Source: Casimicrobiaceae bacterium (lineage in GTDB: Bacteria; Pseudomonadota; Gammaproteobacteria; Burkholderiales; Casimicrobiaceae). Taken from it: DNA of 64,000 bases. The DNA is taken from positions 124,001 through 188,000 of the forward strand of contig JAPKHK010000007.1 in assembly GCA_026646885.1 (NCBI GenBank), in the 5' to 3' direction. The notes beneath the pieces are model-generated. The model was not told where the DNA came from. It did no database searches and saw only the letters and a program-made list of their open reading frames with translations. Position 1 is the first letter of the stretch; the number at the start of each line of letters is the position of its first letter. Positions 42,783 through 52,083 of the stretch are shown piece by piece. The position numbers and the translations under genes are program-made.

Positions 42783-45440
42783 TCATGACCATCCGCGCCG
42801 CCGCCGTACGATCAATCCGAATGCGATCAGCAAGGCGGAGAGCAGTGCCAGCGCACCACGCGAAAGCGTCGGTACGGCCGCCAGGTCGCTTCCTCCGGGC
42901 CCACCTTGGTCGACGATGGTGCCGTTGACCGTGAGATCATCATCACCCAGTCCGCCATCGGTGATGCTGAAGGTAGCGGTGTTGCCGGCGATCGTCGCCG
43001 GCAACACGTACCAATGCGGCGCGGCGTTGTCCGGTGTGGGGCCAAACTTCCAGTATTGCGTGTTGGGCGCCAGGGCTTGCGGATAAGTGATGGCGAAGCT
43101 CAAGGTGCTGCCCGGCGTGCAGCTGCCAGCCGTAAAGTCGAACAGGCCGTGCGGGAAGTTCACGCCAGCGGGAGGCGTGACCGGTACCACCGAGACCGCG
43201 ATGTAGCGCGACACCGTGTAGCCGCAGCCCGCCCCGCCGCCCGTGAAGCTGGCGGTGATACTACCGCTGCCCGTGGCCGAGGCGCCGGTGTAGGACTTAG
43301 TGCCCAGCAGCGTGAAGTGGGCGGTCACGCTCTTCGCCGCGGTGACGTTGCTGAGCGTACACGTGGCGCCGGTGCAATCGCCGCTCCAGTTGCTGAAGCT
43401 GTAGCCAGCATGGGGCGTGGCCGCGCAGGTGCTGCTGGCGCCATGGCCCACCGGGTTGGGCGTGCAGGTGGTGCTGCCGCCCGCCGCTGGGTTGGCGCTG
43501 GCTGTAATGGCGTAGCTGTTGAGCGTGAAGTTGGCCGTCACGCTCTTCGCCGCCGTGACGTTCGTCAGCGTACACGTAGCTCCTGAACAATCGCCGCTCC
43601 AGTTGGTGAAGGTGTAGCCAGCGTTCGCCGTGTAGGTGCAGCTTGCGTTGCCGCCATGGTTCACTGGGTCTGGCGTGCAGGTGGTGCTGCCGCCCGCCGC
43701 TGGGTTGGCGCTGTCGTTGATGGCGTAGCTGTTGAGCGTGAAGTTCGCCGTCACTGTCTTGGCGCTGGTGACGTTACTGAGGTCGCAGGTCGCACCGGTG
43801 CAGTCGCCGCTCCAGGCCGTGAAGGTGTAGCCAGCGTTCGCCGTGTAGGTGCAGCTTGCGTTGCCGCCATGGTCAACCGGGTTGGGCGTGCAGGTGGTGC
43901 TGCCGCCCGCCGCTGGGTTGGCGCTGTCGTTGATGGCGTAGCTGTTGAGCGTGAAGTTGGCGGTTGCGGTTTTGTTGCTTGAGACACTTGTGAAGGTACA
44001 GGTCGCAGCGTCTGTGCCGTTTCCTGTTGTGCCGTCGCAATCTCCGCTCCATGCCACAAACCCTCCTGCATTGGCCGTGGCCGTGATGGCATGAGATGAG
44101 GAGGGTTCCACGGACGCGCTGCTTTTTGCCCCTCCGGTGACAGCGCCATTCCAGGTGGCATCGATCCCGCTGCCTCCTGATGCGGCCACCATGGTGCCCC
44201 CATTCGCGCCAGCGCCGTTGACGACGATGGCGAACGCCTCGTACTCATAAGCGCCGATGTCATAGGCTATGCCCTGTGGGCGGCTCACCCCCCGCTGATC
44301 CGTGGCTGGAGCGCCTTCGGATGTGCCTGCATCAAGGGCAGGAGAGCCTGTGAGCAAGGGATAGTGCCACGCGCCTGTCATGTCAGGGTTGTATGTAAGG
44401 GGGCCGAGGTTTGGGTCGGAGCCGATGATGTTTCCGTTTGAGCTATCTACCAGCCCGCAGGCATCGCTGCCGGTGTCTTCGATCAGGTTGTTTTTGGAAC
44501 TCGCGCTGAGGCTGGCGCCACTGCCGTTGACACAATCGCCACTGCCTGAGCCCTTTGCAATGATTGTGTTTATGAGGGTAAGGGAGTTGCTGTTATAGTT
44601 GTACAATCCGCTGCCGCCGCTGGGGGCTGAATTGTTGCTGAAGGTCACATTGGTGAGCGTGGAACTGCCGCCGTAGATGTACATCCCGCCGCCCTTGTCG
44701 GCTGCTGTATTACCGCTGAAGGTCACATTGGTGAGCGTAGGACTCCCGCCGTACAACCCGCCGCCCTGTCCGGGATCGAATCCGGTCATGGCCTGATTAT
44801 TAGCGAAGGTCACATTGATAAGCGTAGGACTGCCGCCACCCCATATACTCATTGCGCCACCAAACCCACCTTTGTTGGCGATGAATAACACATTACGAAT
44901 AATGGGACTGCAGTGGTCGATCACCATTCCGCCCGCCGCATAGATTCCTAGAGGGTATACAGCTTCCATCCCGTCGCCGCCGCGAATGGTGAACCCATCC
45001 AGTATGACGCCATCGACACGATACGCCTCCACAACCTGGGCAGCGATCCCTCCTCCATTCAACTGAGTGGTATTGTTCTGGTAGTCTCTCTGGTCACGCT
45101 CTGTCTCTGTCCCCAGGAACCCGCCATACATGGCAACGCCGGCTCTAAGCGAAAATTTTGCAGTGGCAGTCAAGGGGTCGCTTGGCTTATAACCACCAGC
45201 CATACTGTACCCCGTTTCTTGCACCCAAATCTCATCGCCACTGGCCGATTGCCCTAACGCGGTTTGCAGGCCGCAGGCGTTGGCCCATGAAGAGCAATCC
45301 TGCGAACCTTCTGGTGTCAGCTTGACATAACAGATGTTTCCTGCTCCTCCTGTGCAGGCCGCCAGAACACTGCCAGCGCCTGTCAGCGTTGCCATCACAA
45401 AGCTCGATAGCACAACAAGACTATGCCCATTTTGTTTCAT
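42783..45440 (-). CDS. Surface protein: beta-helix, InlB-like repeats, choice-of-anchor domain and IPTL-CTERM-like tail
   Basis: This 885-residue exported protein has a signal (to about 28). A polymorphic-type beta-helix follows to about residue 400 (NVTFSGNTAADKGGGMYIY-like rungs, DIGAYEY end). Four InlB B-like repeats come next (GYTFTAWSGDCTGATC type). A choice-of-anchor-U-like region has HGLFDFTAGSCTPGS, YWKFGPTPDN and TDGGLGDDDLTVNG. The tail VPTLSRGALALLSALLIAFG plus RRRR is a helix followed by basic residues, as in IPTL-CTERM proteins. The tail is normally processed by a dedicated exosortase, which is not in view. AfsR-like regulator lies beyond the 5' gap. Confidence 0.88.
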   Translation of the reverse strand: MKQNGHSLVVLSSFVMATLTGAGSVLAACTGGAGNICYVKLTPEGSQDCSSWANACGLQTALGQSASGDEIWVQETGYSMAGGYKPSDPLTATAKFSLRAGVAMYGGFLGTETERDQRDYQNNTTQLNGGGIAAQVVEAYRVDGVILDGFTIRGGDGMEAVYPLGIYAAGGMVIDHCSPIIRNVLFIANKGGFGGAMSIWGGGSPTLINVTFANNQAMTGFDPGQGGGLYGGSPTLTNVTFSGNTAADKGGGMYIYGGSSTLTNVTFSNNSAPSGGSGLYNYNSNSLTLINTIIAKGSGSGDCVNGSGASLSASSKNNLIEDTGSDACGLVDSSNGNIIGSDPNLGPLTYNPDMTGAWHYPLLTGSPALDAGTSEGAPATDQRGVSRPQGIAYDIGAYEYEAFAIVVNGAGANGGTMVAASGGSGIDATWNGAVTGGAKSSASVEPSSSHAITATANAGGFVAWSGDCDGTTGNGTDAATCTFTSVSSNKTATANFTLNSYAINDSANPAAGGSTTCTPNPVDHGGNASCTYTANAGYTFTAWSGDCTGATCDLSNVTSAKTVTANFTLNSYAINDSANPAAGGSTTCTPDPVNHGGNASCTYTANAGYTFTNWSGDCSGATCTLTNVTAAKSVTANFTLNSYAITASANPAAGGSTTCTPNPVGHGASSTCAATPHAGYSFSNWSGDCTGATCTLSNVTAAKSVTAHFTLLGTKSYTGASATGSGSITASFTGGGAGCGYTVSRYIAVSVVPVTPPAGVNFPHGLFDFTAGSCTPGSTLSFAITYPQALAPNTQYWKFGPTPDNAAPHWYVLPATIAGNTATFSITDGGLGDDDLTVNGTIVDQGGPGGSDLAAVPTLSRGALALLSALLIAFGLIVRRRRGWS
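43298..44150 (-). repeat. 213-bp tandem repeats coding InlB-like units
   Basis: Units beginning near 43298, 43511, 43724 and 43937 are exactly 213 bases (71 codons) apart. The two central ones are almost identical at the DNA level, and the first and last translated ones are diverged. Each encodes variants of AGYTFxxWSGDCTGATC plus SAKTVTANFTLNSYAI. The near identity suggests recent duplication and potential for copy-number change. Confidence 0.85.
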
Positions 45441-46212
45441 GTCTTTTCCGCTCTCATTGATCGGTAAACTAAAGAAACCTCTGAAATATTCGGAGGTTCC
45501 GGATTACGGCACCTTCCAGGTGTAGCTGTCGGGGAGGGTCAAATCGACCTGTACCGCCTGCGCGGCGTCGGGCAGCAGCAGCGCGGCCAGACCGCGGACA
45601 CACGACCAGCGGACGAGCCGGGTTCGCCCAGGGTGCAGCGCATTCGTCTTGTGTTTCTCGGGACGGCGGATTGCGGGTCAAGTTGCGAAACAGCCAGACC
45701 GGCATTCGCGATACGCGTCGCAGCGGGGCGCGGCTCGTGTGGCCGCCGGTAAAAGGCGAATGGCATGGTGGTGTTCTCCGGATCCGGGGCGAGCGCACCC
45801 CGATTCGAGAGACAAGTACCACCCTAGCGTAAGAGCAGCGTAAGAGAAACCGGCCGGAAACGCCAAAACTGGCCGGGAACGCCCTTACCTATTGGCTTTG
45901 CGGGCAATTGCCCTCGGAGGCGGTGACTCGGCGGCACGAACGGGCTTACAAGTTCCCGTTCGCCCTGAGAAGCGCAGCGCGTATCGTAGGGCCAGTTCAG
46001 AACCGTTCGAAGCGCGCCGCCCTCAGCGCACGCGCGTCCGCCGCACCCCGGTGCCGCCTGGCAGCAGCGAACCGTGGCGCGGGTGCCCACCGGCGAAAGG
46101 GATGGTTTCTTTTACCTATCCACGGGGAGCGGACCTCGGACTGGAAGATTTTTGCTTCCCTATCGTAGGAGCGGCAGAATAGAAGCCGCGCGAAAGAACA
46201 AGGCGGAGTGAC
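45441..46212. other. Gap of 772 bases without a confident gene
   Basis: Readings of up to about 117 codons occur on both strands but match no recognised domain and lack start signals. One minus-strand reading (around 45508-45600) looks like a secretion-type stretch ending DLTLPDSYTWKVP; it may be a remnant of a decayed gene. A GCGGC/GCCGC stem lies near 46171-46189, downstream of the regulator, without a T-tract. Promoter for the 42783-45440 gene presumably lies at the left edge. Confidence 0.5.
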
Positions 46213-49200
46213 CTATGCGCCCAGGCGCTCCCGAACGCGCGCGGCGAGCCCTTCGGCGCCCTGTGTCCGGGCGATGTCCAGGGCGCGGGCGTAGCAGTCC
46301 GCGCACTCGGCCGGCGCGGCGCCACGTCCTTCCAGGGCCTGGCCGCGCAGGCGCCACAGTTGGGCTTCGCAATGATGGTCGCCCAGTTGCCCGCCCAGTT
46401 GCATGGCTTCGTCGATGACAGCCAGCGCCTCGTCGAAATGGCCAAGCAACACGCAGGCTTCCGCCAAGGGTTCCAATACCACCAGCGTCACGCCGCCCAT
46501 GGCCTCGCGCGTGGCGGCGACACACTGGCGAATGGCTTCGACCCCCGCCGCGTCGCCTTGCTGGGCGCGCGCCCAACCGCTGGCCAGCGTGGCACCGATC
46601 TGCCACAAAGCGAAACCGTGGCGGTTGGCGATCTCCAGCGTTTCGGCGGCAAGTGCTTGCGCTCGCGCCGGCTCACCGAGGCGGCAGGCGAGCAGCGCGG
46701 CGAAGGTGAGCGCGTAGGCCAGGCTGAAGGGGTGGGCCAGTTGGCGCGCGCGTTCGAGGCTCAGCGCGCTGGCCGCGCGCGCCTCGGCTTCCCGGCCCAG
46801 CGTCCACAACACCCAGGAGCGATAGGCGGCGCCGGTGACGCCGGCATCTTCACCGAATTCGCCGACTTGCGCTTCATGCAGGTCGGCGCGCCAATCGAGC
46901 TCCACTTCGTCGAGCAGCGCCAAAGCCGCGGTGAATTCGCCGCGCCAATAAGCGGTGTCGGCGGCGGCGAAACGCGCTTGTTGGGCATGGCTGGGATTGT
47001 TGCTTTGCGCCGCCAGCACGCCGAGTTCCGCCGCAAGCTGCTGCGCGCCTTCATAACCAACGCGCGAACTGGCGCTCGCCCACAGACCCCATACGGCGGC
47101 GAAGCTCTCGGCTCGCGCGGCATGCGCGGTGCAAAGATCCATGGCGCGCCGGTAGGCCTTTGCACCTTCGACCGAGGCGTAACCTTGGGCGGCGACGGCA
47201 GCCGCGCCCAAGCCCATCTGCAAGTCGAGTTCCAAGCTGTCGCGCTCTCCGCCTCGAGGCAGATCGGCCAGCAGTGCCAGCCCGGCGCGAAAATGGGCCA
47301 GCGCTTCGTGGCTGGCTGCTTCGTGGCTGGCTCGCTGGCCCGCCAAACACCAGGCAGCGATGGCCGCGCCCGCCTCGCCGGCGGCGCTGCGATGTTGCGC
47401 CAGAAGCGCAGTGCTGCGCGCCGTGCCATCGGCCGTCAGCGCATCGGCCGTCAGCGCATCGGCCACGGCGCGATGGGCGCGCTGGCGATCGGGGCGCGCT
47501 TGCGATTCATAAGCGGCATCGCGCATCAACACATGCCGAAAGCGCGCGACATGGTCGTTTACGAACTCGATCAAACGCATCGCTTCGAGTCGCGCGAGAT
47601 CGCGTTTGACCTGGGTCGCATCGACTTCGAGGCTGCGGCGCAGCAGGTCGAGCTGGAATTCCCGGCCGATGGTTGCGGCGCGCTGCGCCACCGCTTTGGC
47701 GGTGCCCACGGCATCGAGCCGCGCTGCAATGAGGTCATGCAGGGTGCTGGGTATGTTCTCGGCGCGATGCTCCACGGCGGCGCACGCCAGCTCTTCAGCA
47801 TAAAGGGCAATGCCATCGGCGCGGGCGACGATTGCGCGCACCTGCTCGCGGTCGAGTTCCGGGGCGAGGTCGCGCACCAGGGCCAACATGGCGCTTTTGC
47901 CGAGCGCGCCCAGTTCGAGCACGGCAACGCGATCGGCGCGCCAACTCGGCACGAAATCGGGTCTTGCGGTCAGCACTGCAAGCAGGCGGCAAGCCGCGGG
48001 TGCGGCCACGAAACGGTCGATCAGCTCGCGTGTCGAAGGGTCGGCCCAATGCAAGTCCTCCACCACCAAGAGCAGAGGTTCAGCGCCAGCGAGTGCGAAG
48101 ACCCGTTCGAGCAGAATGGCAATCAGCCGCTCGCGACGCTGCTGCGGCGACCCCACCGGTTCGCGATAGCGCCCAGGCATGGGCAAACCAAGTAGCCCGG
48201 CCAGCAGCGGCAGGGCATCTGGCGCCGCCTTGCCATAATGCCGCTGAACGTAGGCGAGAAGCCGATCAAAGTTGCTGTCCGCGCTTTGCTGTGGCGCCAA
48301 ACCGACGACCTCGGCGACCATGCCGACCACCGGCTGAAAAGGCGCATGCCGATGCTCCGGTGCACAACGCAGCTCGCGCACCAGGGCGCGGGTGTCGCCG
48401 AGGCTTTGCTTGAGCGCCAGCACCAGGCGCGACTTGCCGATACCGGCCTCGCCGCGCAATAAGACGTGACGGCGCTGGCCCGCTTGGGCTTGTTGCCAGG
48501 CCGCGCGCAAAGTCGCCAGCTCTTTTTCCCTGCCGACCAGCCGTGTGAGTGGTCGCGCCGCAGACAGCCTGGAAGGGCTTTGGCTGGGCCCGCGCAAGCG
48601 ATACACCTTGATCGGCCGCGCCACCGTCGCCAGACGTCGCGTGCCCCATTCTTCGTCGTCGAAGAACCCTAAGCCGACCCGGTGCGTCGCCTCGCTCAGC
48701 AGAATTTCTCCGGCGGCGGCTTCCTGGCGCAAACGCATCGCCAAACCGGTGACATTGCCGGTGGCATCGGGCAGGCCGCTCTCGCAGCTTGCCAGCACCA
48801 GGCCGGTGTGCGCACCGACGCGCATTTCCACTTCCGGCGGGGTTTGGTCGCGCATCGCCACCGCAGCGCCGAGCGCGCGGCGCGCCGCATCTTCCTCGGC
48901 CCGTGGGTAACCGAAATACGCCAGCAGGCTGGCGCCGCGCACCTGCGCGAGATATCCGCCGTGGGCGCGCACGACTTCGGCGCAGCGCGCTTGGGGTGCC
49001 GCGAGCAAGGCGTAGGCTTCGTCGGGGTCGTCCACGCCGGGGCAATCGAACTTGAACTGAAGTACGGTCACCTGGCGCCGCTCCAGGGTCGCGGGAGCAC
49101 CGCTCCGGGCCGGCGTCGTGCCTGCCGCGGTCGGTGCGAAGGTGGTGTCGCTTCGAACCGCGTCGGCAAGCGCCCGCGTTTCCTCCGCCGGCTCGATGCC

Positions 49201-49980
49201 CAATTCGCTTTGCAGCGCGCGTTTTGCTTGCTCGAAAAGTTGGAGCGCCTCGGCGCGTCGACCACAGCGGGCATACAGCCGCAGCGCGCGGCGCAAGGCG
49301 TCTTCGTTCCAGGGATCGAGCTGGCGCAAGCGCAGCACGTGCGGCAAGGCACGCGCCGGCTGATCGAGTTTCTCCAGACAATCGGCCAAGCGCGTCAGGC
49401 GTTCGACCGCCCGCAGGTGCAGATGCTCCCGTTGATTGAGGAGCCAGGTTTCGAAGTCGGCGCAATGAGTGAGCGGAAAGTCGGGCAGGAGCTCCCCACC
49501 ATAAAGCGCGGCTGCCTCCTCCATGCGCCGCAGGCAGGCTTCGCATTCCCCTGGTTCCGGCTTCACCCCGCAGCTTGGTTCGGGAGCCAAAAAGCGAGTG
49601 GCATCGATCTGCACGCCGCGCCCATCGAAAAACACCATCGTCCGGTCGGCACGCAGCACTGCCCCGCCCTGCGCCGTCGCGCCCAAAGCCCGGCGAAGGT
49701 CGTGCAGCACCTGGCGCAGGTTGCTGCGAGCAGCATGCTGGTCGAAGTCGGGCCAAAAGAGTTGCGCCAGTGCATCGCGGGCATGCGATCGCGAAGATGC
49801 CAGCGCCAGATACGTCAGCAAAGCGCGGCCTTTTTCGTAATTCAAGGGCCGGTGAGTTCGGTTCACTTGCAGCGAAAAGCCGCCCAGCACCCGAAGAGCC
49901 ATTTCCGGCTCGCCGGCCGCATTGCTCGGCAATTCAGACTGCCGCCCGTACTCCGCCACCCCAATCCCCCGCTGCCTCAT
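46213..49980 (-). CDS. AfsR/SARP-like regulator with BTAD, degenerate cyclase, AAA ATPase and TPR domains
   Basis: This very large protein (about 1255 residues from ATG 49980) begins with a winged-helix DNA-binding and BTAD region (residues about 27-280: LNYEKGRALLTYLALASSRS, FWPDFDQHAARSNLRQVLH). A class-III cyclase-like domain follows (about 312-460), where the catalytic Asp pair is poorly kept. The AAA/LuxR-MalT-like ATPase has Walker A GEAGIGKSR and Walker B LLLVVEDLHWAD. TPR-like repeats fill the rest. Such proteins activate nearby promoters in response to ligands. ATG 49980, an upstream codon at 50019 and MALRVLGG at 49902 are all possible starts. It lies 138 bases downstream of the ABC exporter gene. 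Confidence 0.88.
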   Translation of the reverse strand: MRQRGIGVAEYGRQSELPSNAAGEPEMALRVLGGFSLQVNRTHRPLNYEKGRALLTYLALASSRSHARDALAQLFWPDFDQHAARSNLRQVLHDLRRALGATAQGGAVLRADRTMVFFDGRGVQIDATRFLAPEPSCGVKPEPGECEACLRRMEEAAALYGGELLPDFPLTHCADFETWLLNQREHLHLRAVERLTRLADCLEKLDQPARALPHVLRLRQLDPWNEDALRRALRLYARCGRRAEALQLFEQAKRALQSELGIEPAEETRALADAVRSDTTFAPTAAGTTPARSGAPATLERRQVTVLQFKFDCPGVDDPDEAYALLAAPQARCAEVVRAHGGYLAQVRGASLLAYFGYPRAEEDAARRALGAAVAMRDQTPPEVEMRVGAHTGLVLASCESGLPDATGNVTGLAMRLRQEAAAGEILLSEATHRVGLGFFDDEEWGTRRLATVARPIKVYRLRGPSQSPSRLSAARPLTRLVGREKELATLRAAWQQAQAGQRRHVLLRGEAGIGKSRLVLALKQSLGDTRALVRELRCAPEHRHAPFQPVVGMVAEVVGLAPQQSADSNFDRLLAYVQRHYGKAAPDALPLLAGLLGLPMPGRYREPVGSPQQRRERLIAILLERVFALAGAEPLLLVVEDLHWADPSTRELIDRFVAAPAACRLLAVLTARPDFVPSWRADRVAVLELGALGKSAMLALVRDLAPELDREQVRAIVARADGIALYAEELACAAVEHRAENIPSTLHDLIAARLDAVGTAKAVAQRAATIGREFQLDLLRRSLEVDATQVKRDLARLEAMRLIEFVNDHVARFRHVLMRDAAYESQARPDRQRAHRAVADALTADALTADGTARSTALLAQHRSAAGEAGAAIAAWCLAGQRASHEAASHEALAHFRAGLALLADLPRGGERDSLELDLQMGLGAAAVAAQGYASVEGAKAYRRAMDLCTAHAARAESFAAVWGLWASASSRVGYEGAQQLAAELGVLAAQSNNPSHAQQARFAAADTAYWRGEFTAALALLDEVELDWRADLHEAQVGEFGEDAGVTGAAYRSWVLWTLGREAEARAASALSLERARQLAHPFSLAYALTFAALLACRLGEPARAQALAAETLEIANRHGFALWQIGATLASGWARAQQGDAAGVEAIRQCVAATREAMGGVTLVVLEPLAEACVLLGHFDEALAVIDEAMQLGGQLGDHHCEAQLWRLRGQALEGRGAAPAECADCYARALDIARTQGAEGLAARVRERLGA
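47303..47332 (-). repeat. 15-bp direct tandem duplication in the regulator
   Basis: GCTTCGTGGCTGGCT occurs twice in tandem without change. In the protein it doubles the five-residue unit ASHEA in a helical region. The frame is kept because the unit is a multiple of three. Confidence 0.8.
47431..47460 (-). repeat. Second 15-bp direct tandem duplication in the regulator
   Basis: GGCCGTCAGCGCATC occurs twice in tandem without change, giving the doubled DALTA unit. It lies about 100 bases from the first duplication, again in frame. Confidence 0.8.
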
Positions 49981-50074
49981 TTGATTGCTGGGAAAAATAG
50001 CACGTCCGCCACGAGACACTTGCGCCTGGGCGACAATTTGAACGATATTTCCGCCGGTCGCGTTGACCCAACTC

Positions 50075-50098
50075 AGAAGGCAGGTGAAATCACCTTCT
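50075..50098 (-). terminator. Bulged hairpin between ABC exporter and regulator genes
   Basis: AGAAG-(GCA)-GGTGA pairs with TCACCTTCT around an AA turn, 20 bases past the exporter stop. No T-tract follows. The core AGGTGA-AA-TCACCT is also a perfect dyad and could alternatively be a regulator operator upstream of the AfsR-like gene. Confidence 0.35.
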
Positions 50099-50117
50099 AA
50101 GCCACTTCGGCGGGTCG

Positions 50118-51980
50118 CTACGCCCTCTCTCCCTGGCTGCCAAACTGCAAGGCCGCCAAACGCGCATAAAGGCCGTCTTCCCGAATCAGCGTTTCATGGG
50201 TGCCGCTGGCGACGATACGCCCCTGATCCAAAACGATGATGCGGTCCGCCTGCCGCACGGTGGCCAGGCGGTGCGCAATCACCAAGGTGGTGCGCCCTTG
50301 CACCAGACCTTCGAGCGCGGCTTGCACCAGGCGCTCGCTTTCCGCGTCGAGCGCGCTGGTGGCTTCGTCGAGCAAAAGAATCGGCGGGTTCTTGAGGATG
50401 GCGCGGGCGATGGCGATGCGCTGGCGCTGCCCGCCAGAGAGGCGCACGCCGCGCTCCCCCAGAAAACTCTGGTAACCCTGCGGCAACCGATCGATGAACT
50501 CGTCGGCCGCGGCGGCGCGCGCGGCGGCTTTGACTTCTTCATCGCTGGCGTCGAGGCGGCCATAGCGTATGTTCTCCATGGCGTCGGCGGAAAAGAGCAC
50601 CACGTCTTGCGGCACGATGCCGATTTGCCGGCGCAGCGCGGGCGGATCGACGCTCGCGAGATCGATGCCGTCGATGAAAATGCGGCCGGCTTGCGGATCG
50701 TAGAAGCGCAGCAAAAGCTGAAAGAGCGTGCTCTTTCCCGCCCCCGAAGCACCCACCAATGCCACCGTTTCGCCTGGCCGCACGGCCAGCGAGAGATCAC
50801 TCAAGGAGGCTTGCTCGGGGCGCGAGGGGTAATGAAAGGTAACTGCATCGAAACGAATTTCGCCACGCAGCGCCGGCAGGGCGAGCGGTTGTTCAGGCAC
50901 CCTGATGCAAGGCTGGGCCGCGAGCAATTCCAGCAAGCGCTCGGTGGCGCCGCTGGCGCGCTGCACGTCACCCCAGACTTCGGCCAAGGCGCCGATGCTG
51001 CTGGCGACGATCACGGCGTAGAGCACGAATTGGCTCAGTTCCCCCGCGCTCATGCGGCCCTGGATCACGGCATGCGCGCCTAGCCAAAGCACCAGCACGA
51101 TGGCGCCGAAAACCATCACCACGATGATCACCGAAAGCAGGGCGCGGGTGCGTATGCGCGCCAGTGCCGTGGCGAAGGCGGCTTCCACGGCGGCGGCAAA
51201 GGTGCCGATCTCCTGCGCTTCGCGGGTGAAGGCTTGTACGGTGGTGACGGCATTCAACTTCTCGCCCGCCAAGGCGCTGGAATCGGCCACCCGATCTTGG
51301 CTGGCGCGGGAAAGTTTACGCAGCTTGCGCCCCAAGAAGACGATGGGCACGATCACCGTGAGCAGCAGGCCCAAGGTGTAAGCGGTCAGGCGCTGACTGG
51401 TCACGCCCATCATCACCACTCCACCCAGCAGCATGAGCGTGCTGCGCAGCGCCATGGACATGCTGGTGCCCACCACCACTTGTATGAGCGTGGTGTCGGT
51501 GGTGAGGCGAGAAAGCACTTCACCCGTGCGGGTGACTTCGAAGAACTCCGGGCTCATGCGAATCACGTGCCGGTACACCGCGCTGCGGATGTCGGCCACC
51601 ACCCGCTCCCCCAACCACGACACGAGATAGAAGCGCAACGCGAGAAAGACCCCAAAGACCATCGCCACCGCAAACAGAAACACGAAATAGCGATCGATGT
51701 GCGCCACGTTGGCGGGCGAGAAGCCTAGGTCGATCATCTGACGCACCGCCACGGGCAAGACGAGCGAAGCCAGCGCCGCGATGGTCAGCGCCAGAAAGGC
51801 GAACACCAGGCGCAGGCGATAGGGCCGCAGAAAAGGCAGCAAGCCGATCAGCGCGGCGAGCCGCCGCCCGCCGCTCGGCGCGGGCGATGACGCGGCTTCA
51901 TTCGGCGGGGTGGCGGCGGAGGTGTGCGCCAAGGTGTGCTCGCGGGTGCAAAGTTCAGAGGTTAGTTCATTTTGGGCCAC
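50118..51980 (-). CDS. ABC transporter, exporter type (fused membrane and ATPase domains)
   Basis: This 620-residue half-transporter should dimerise in the inner membrane. Six helices occur between about residues 55 and 330. The nucleotide-binding domain has Walker A GASGAGKST, Q-loop VPQDVVLFS, signature LSGGQRQRIA, Walker B ILLLDEATSALD and the H-loop IAHRLATV. It resembles MsbA/LapB-type multidrug or lipid exporters (ABCB family). GTG 51980 with an upstream G-rich site gives the start; a reading from 52214 would overlap the divergent gene. It faces the biosynthetic cassette across 103 bases and could export its product (inference). Confidence 0.92.
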   Translation of the reverse strand: MAQNELTSELCTREHTLAHTSAATPPNEAASSPAPSGGRRLAALIGLLPFLRPYRLRLVFAFLALTIAALASLVLPVAVRQMIDLGFSPANVAHIDRYFVFLFAVAMVFGVFLALRFYLVSWLGERVVADIRSAVYRHVIRMSPEFFEVTRTGEVLSRLTTDTTLIQVVVGTSMSMALRSTLMLLGGVVMMGVTSQRLTAYTLGLLLTVIVPIVFLGRKLRKLSRASQDRVADSSALAGEKLNAVTTVQAFTREAQEIGTFAAAVEAAFATALARIRTRALLSVIIVVMVFGAIVLVLWLGAHAVIQGRMSAGELSQFVLYAVIVASSIGALAEVWGDVQRASGATERLLELLAAQPCIRVPEQPLALPALRGEIRFDAVTFHYPSRPEQASLSDLSLAVRPGETVALVGASGAGKSTLFQLLLRFYDPQAGRIFIDGIDLASVDPPALRRQIGIVPQDVVLFSADAMENIRYGRLDASDEEVKAAARAAAADEFIDRLPQGYQSFLGERGVRLSGGQRQRIAIARAILKNPPILLLDEATSALDAESERLVQAALEGLVQGRTTLVIAHRLATVRQADRIIVLDQGRIVASGTHETLIREDGLYARLAALQFGSQGERA

Positions 51981-52083
51981 GTGTGGCCCCCCGGGATGAA
52001 ACGGCTCGCGAGGGCTGCGACGGCCAAAACAAACACCTCCCGCCACCATGTTATGCTTGCCCCAAAAACGGAGGAGCACAAGC

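Noticed and set aside
45469-45822. 117-codon minus-strand reading in the gap
   Set aside because: Arg/Pro-rich composition, no start signal or domain; treated only as possible remnant.
48266-49756. 496-codon minus-strand reading in another frame of the regulator
   Set aside because: Overlaps the AfsR-like gene frame fully and is Arg/Pro-rich with no recognisable motif.
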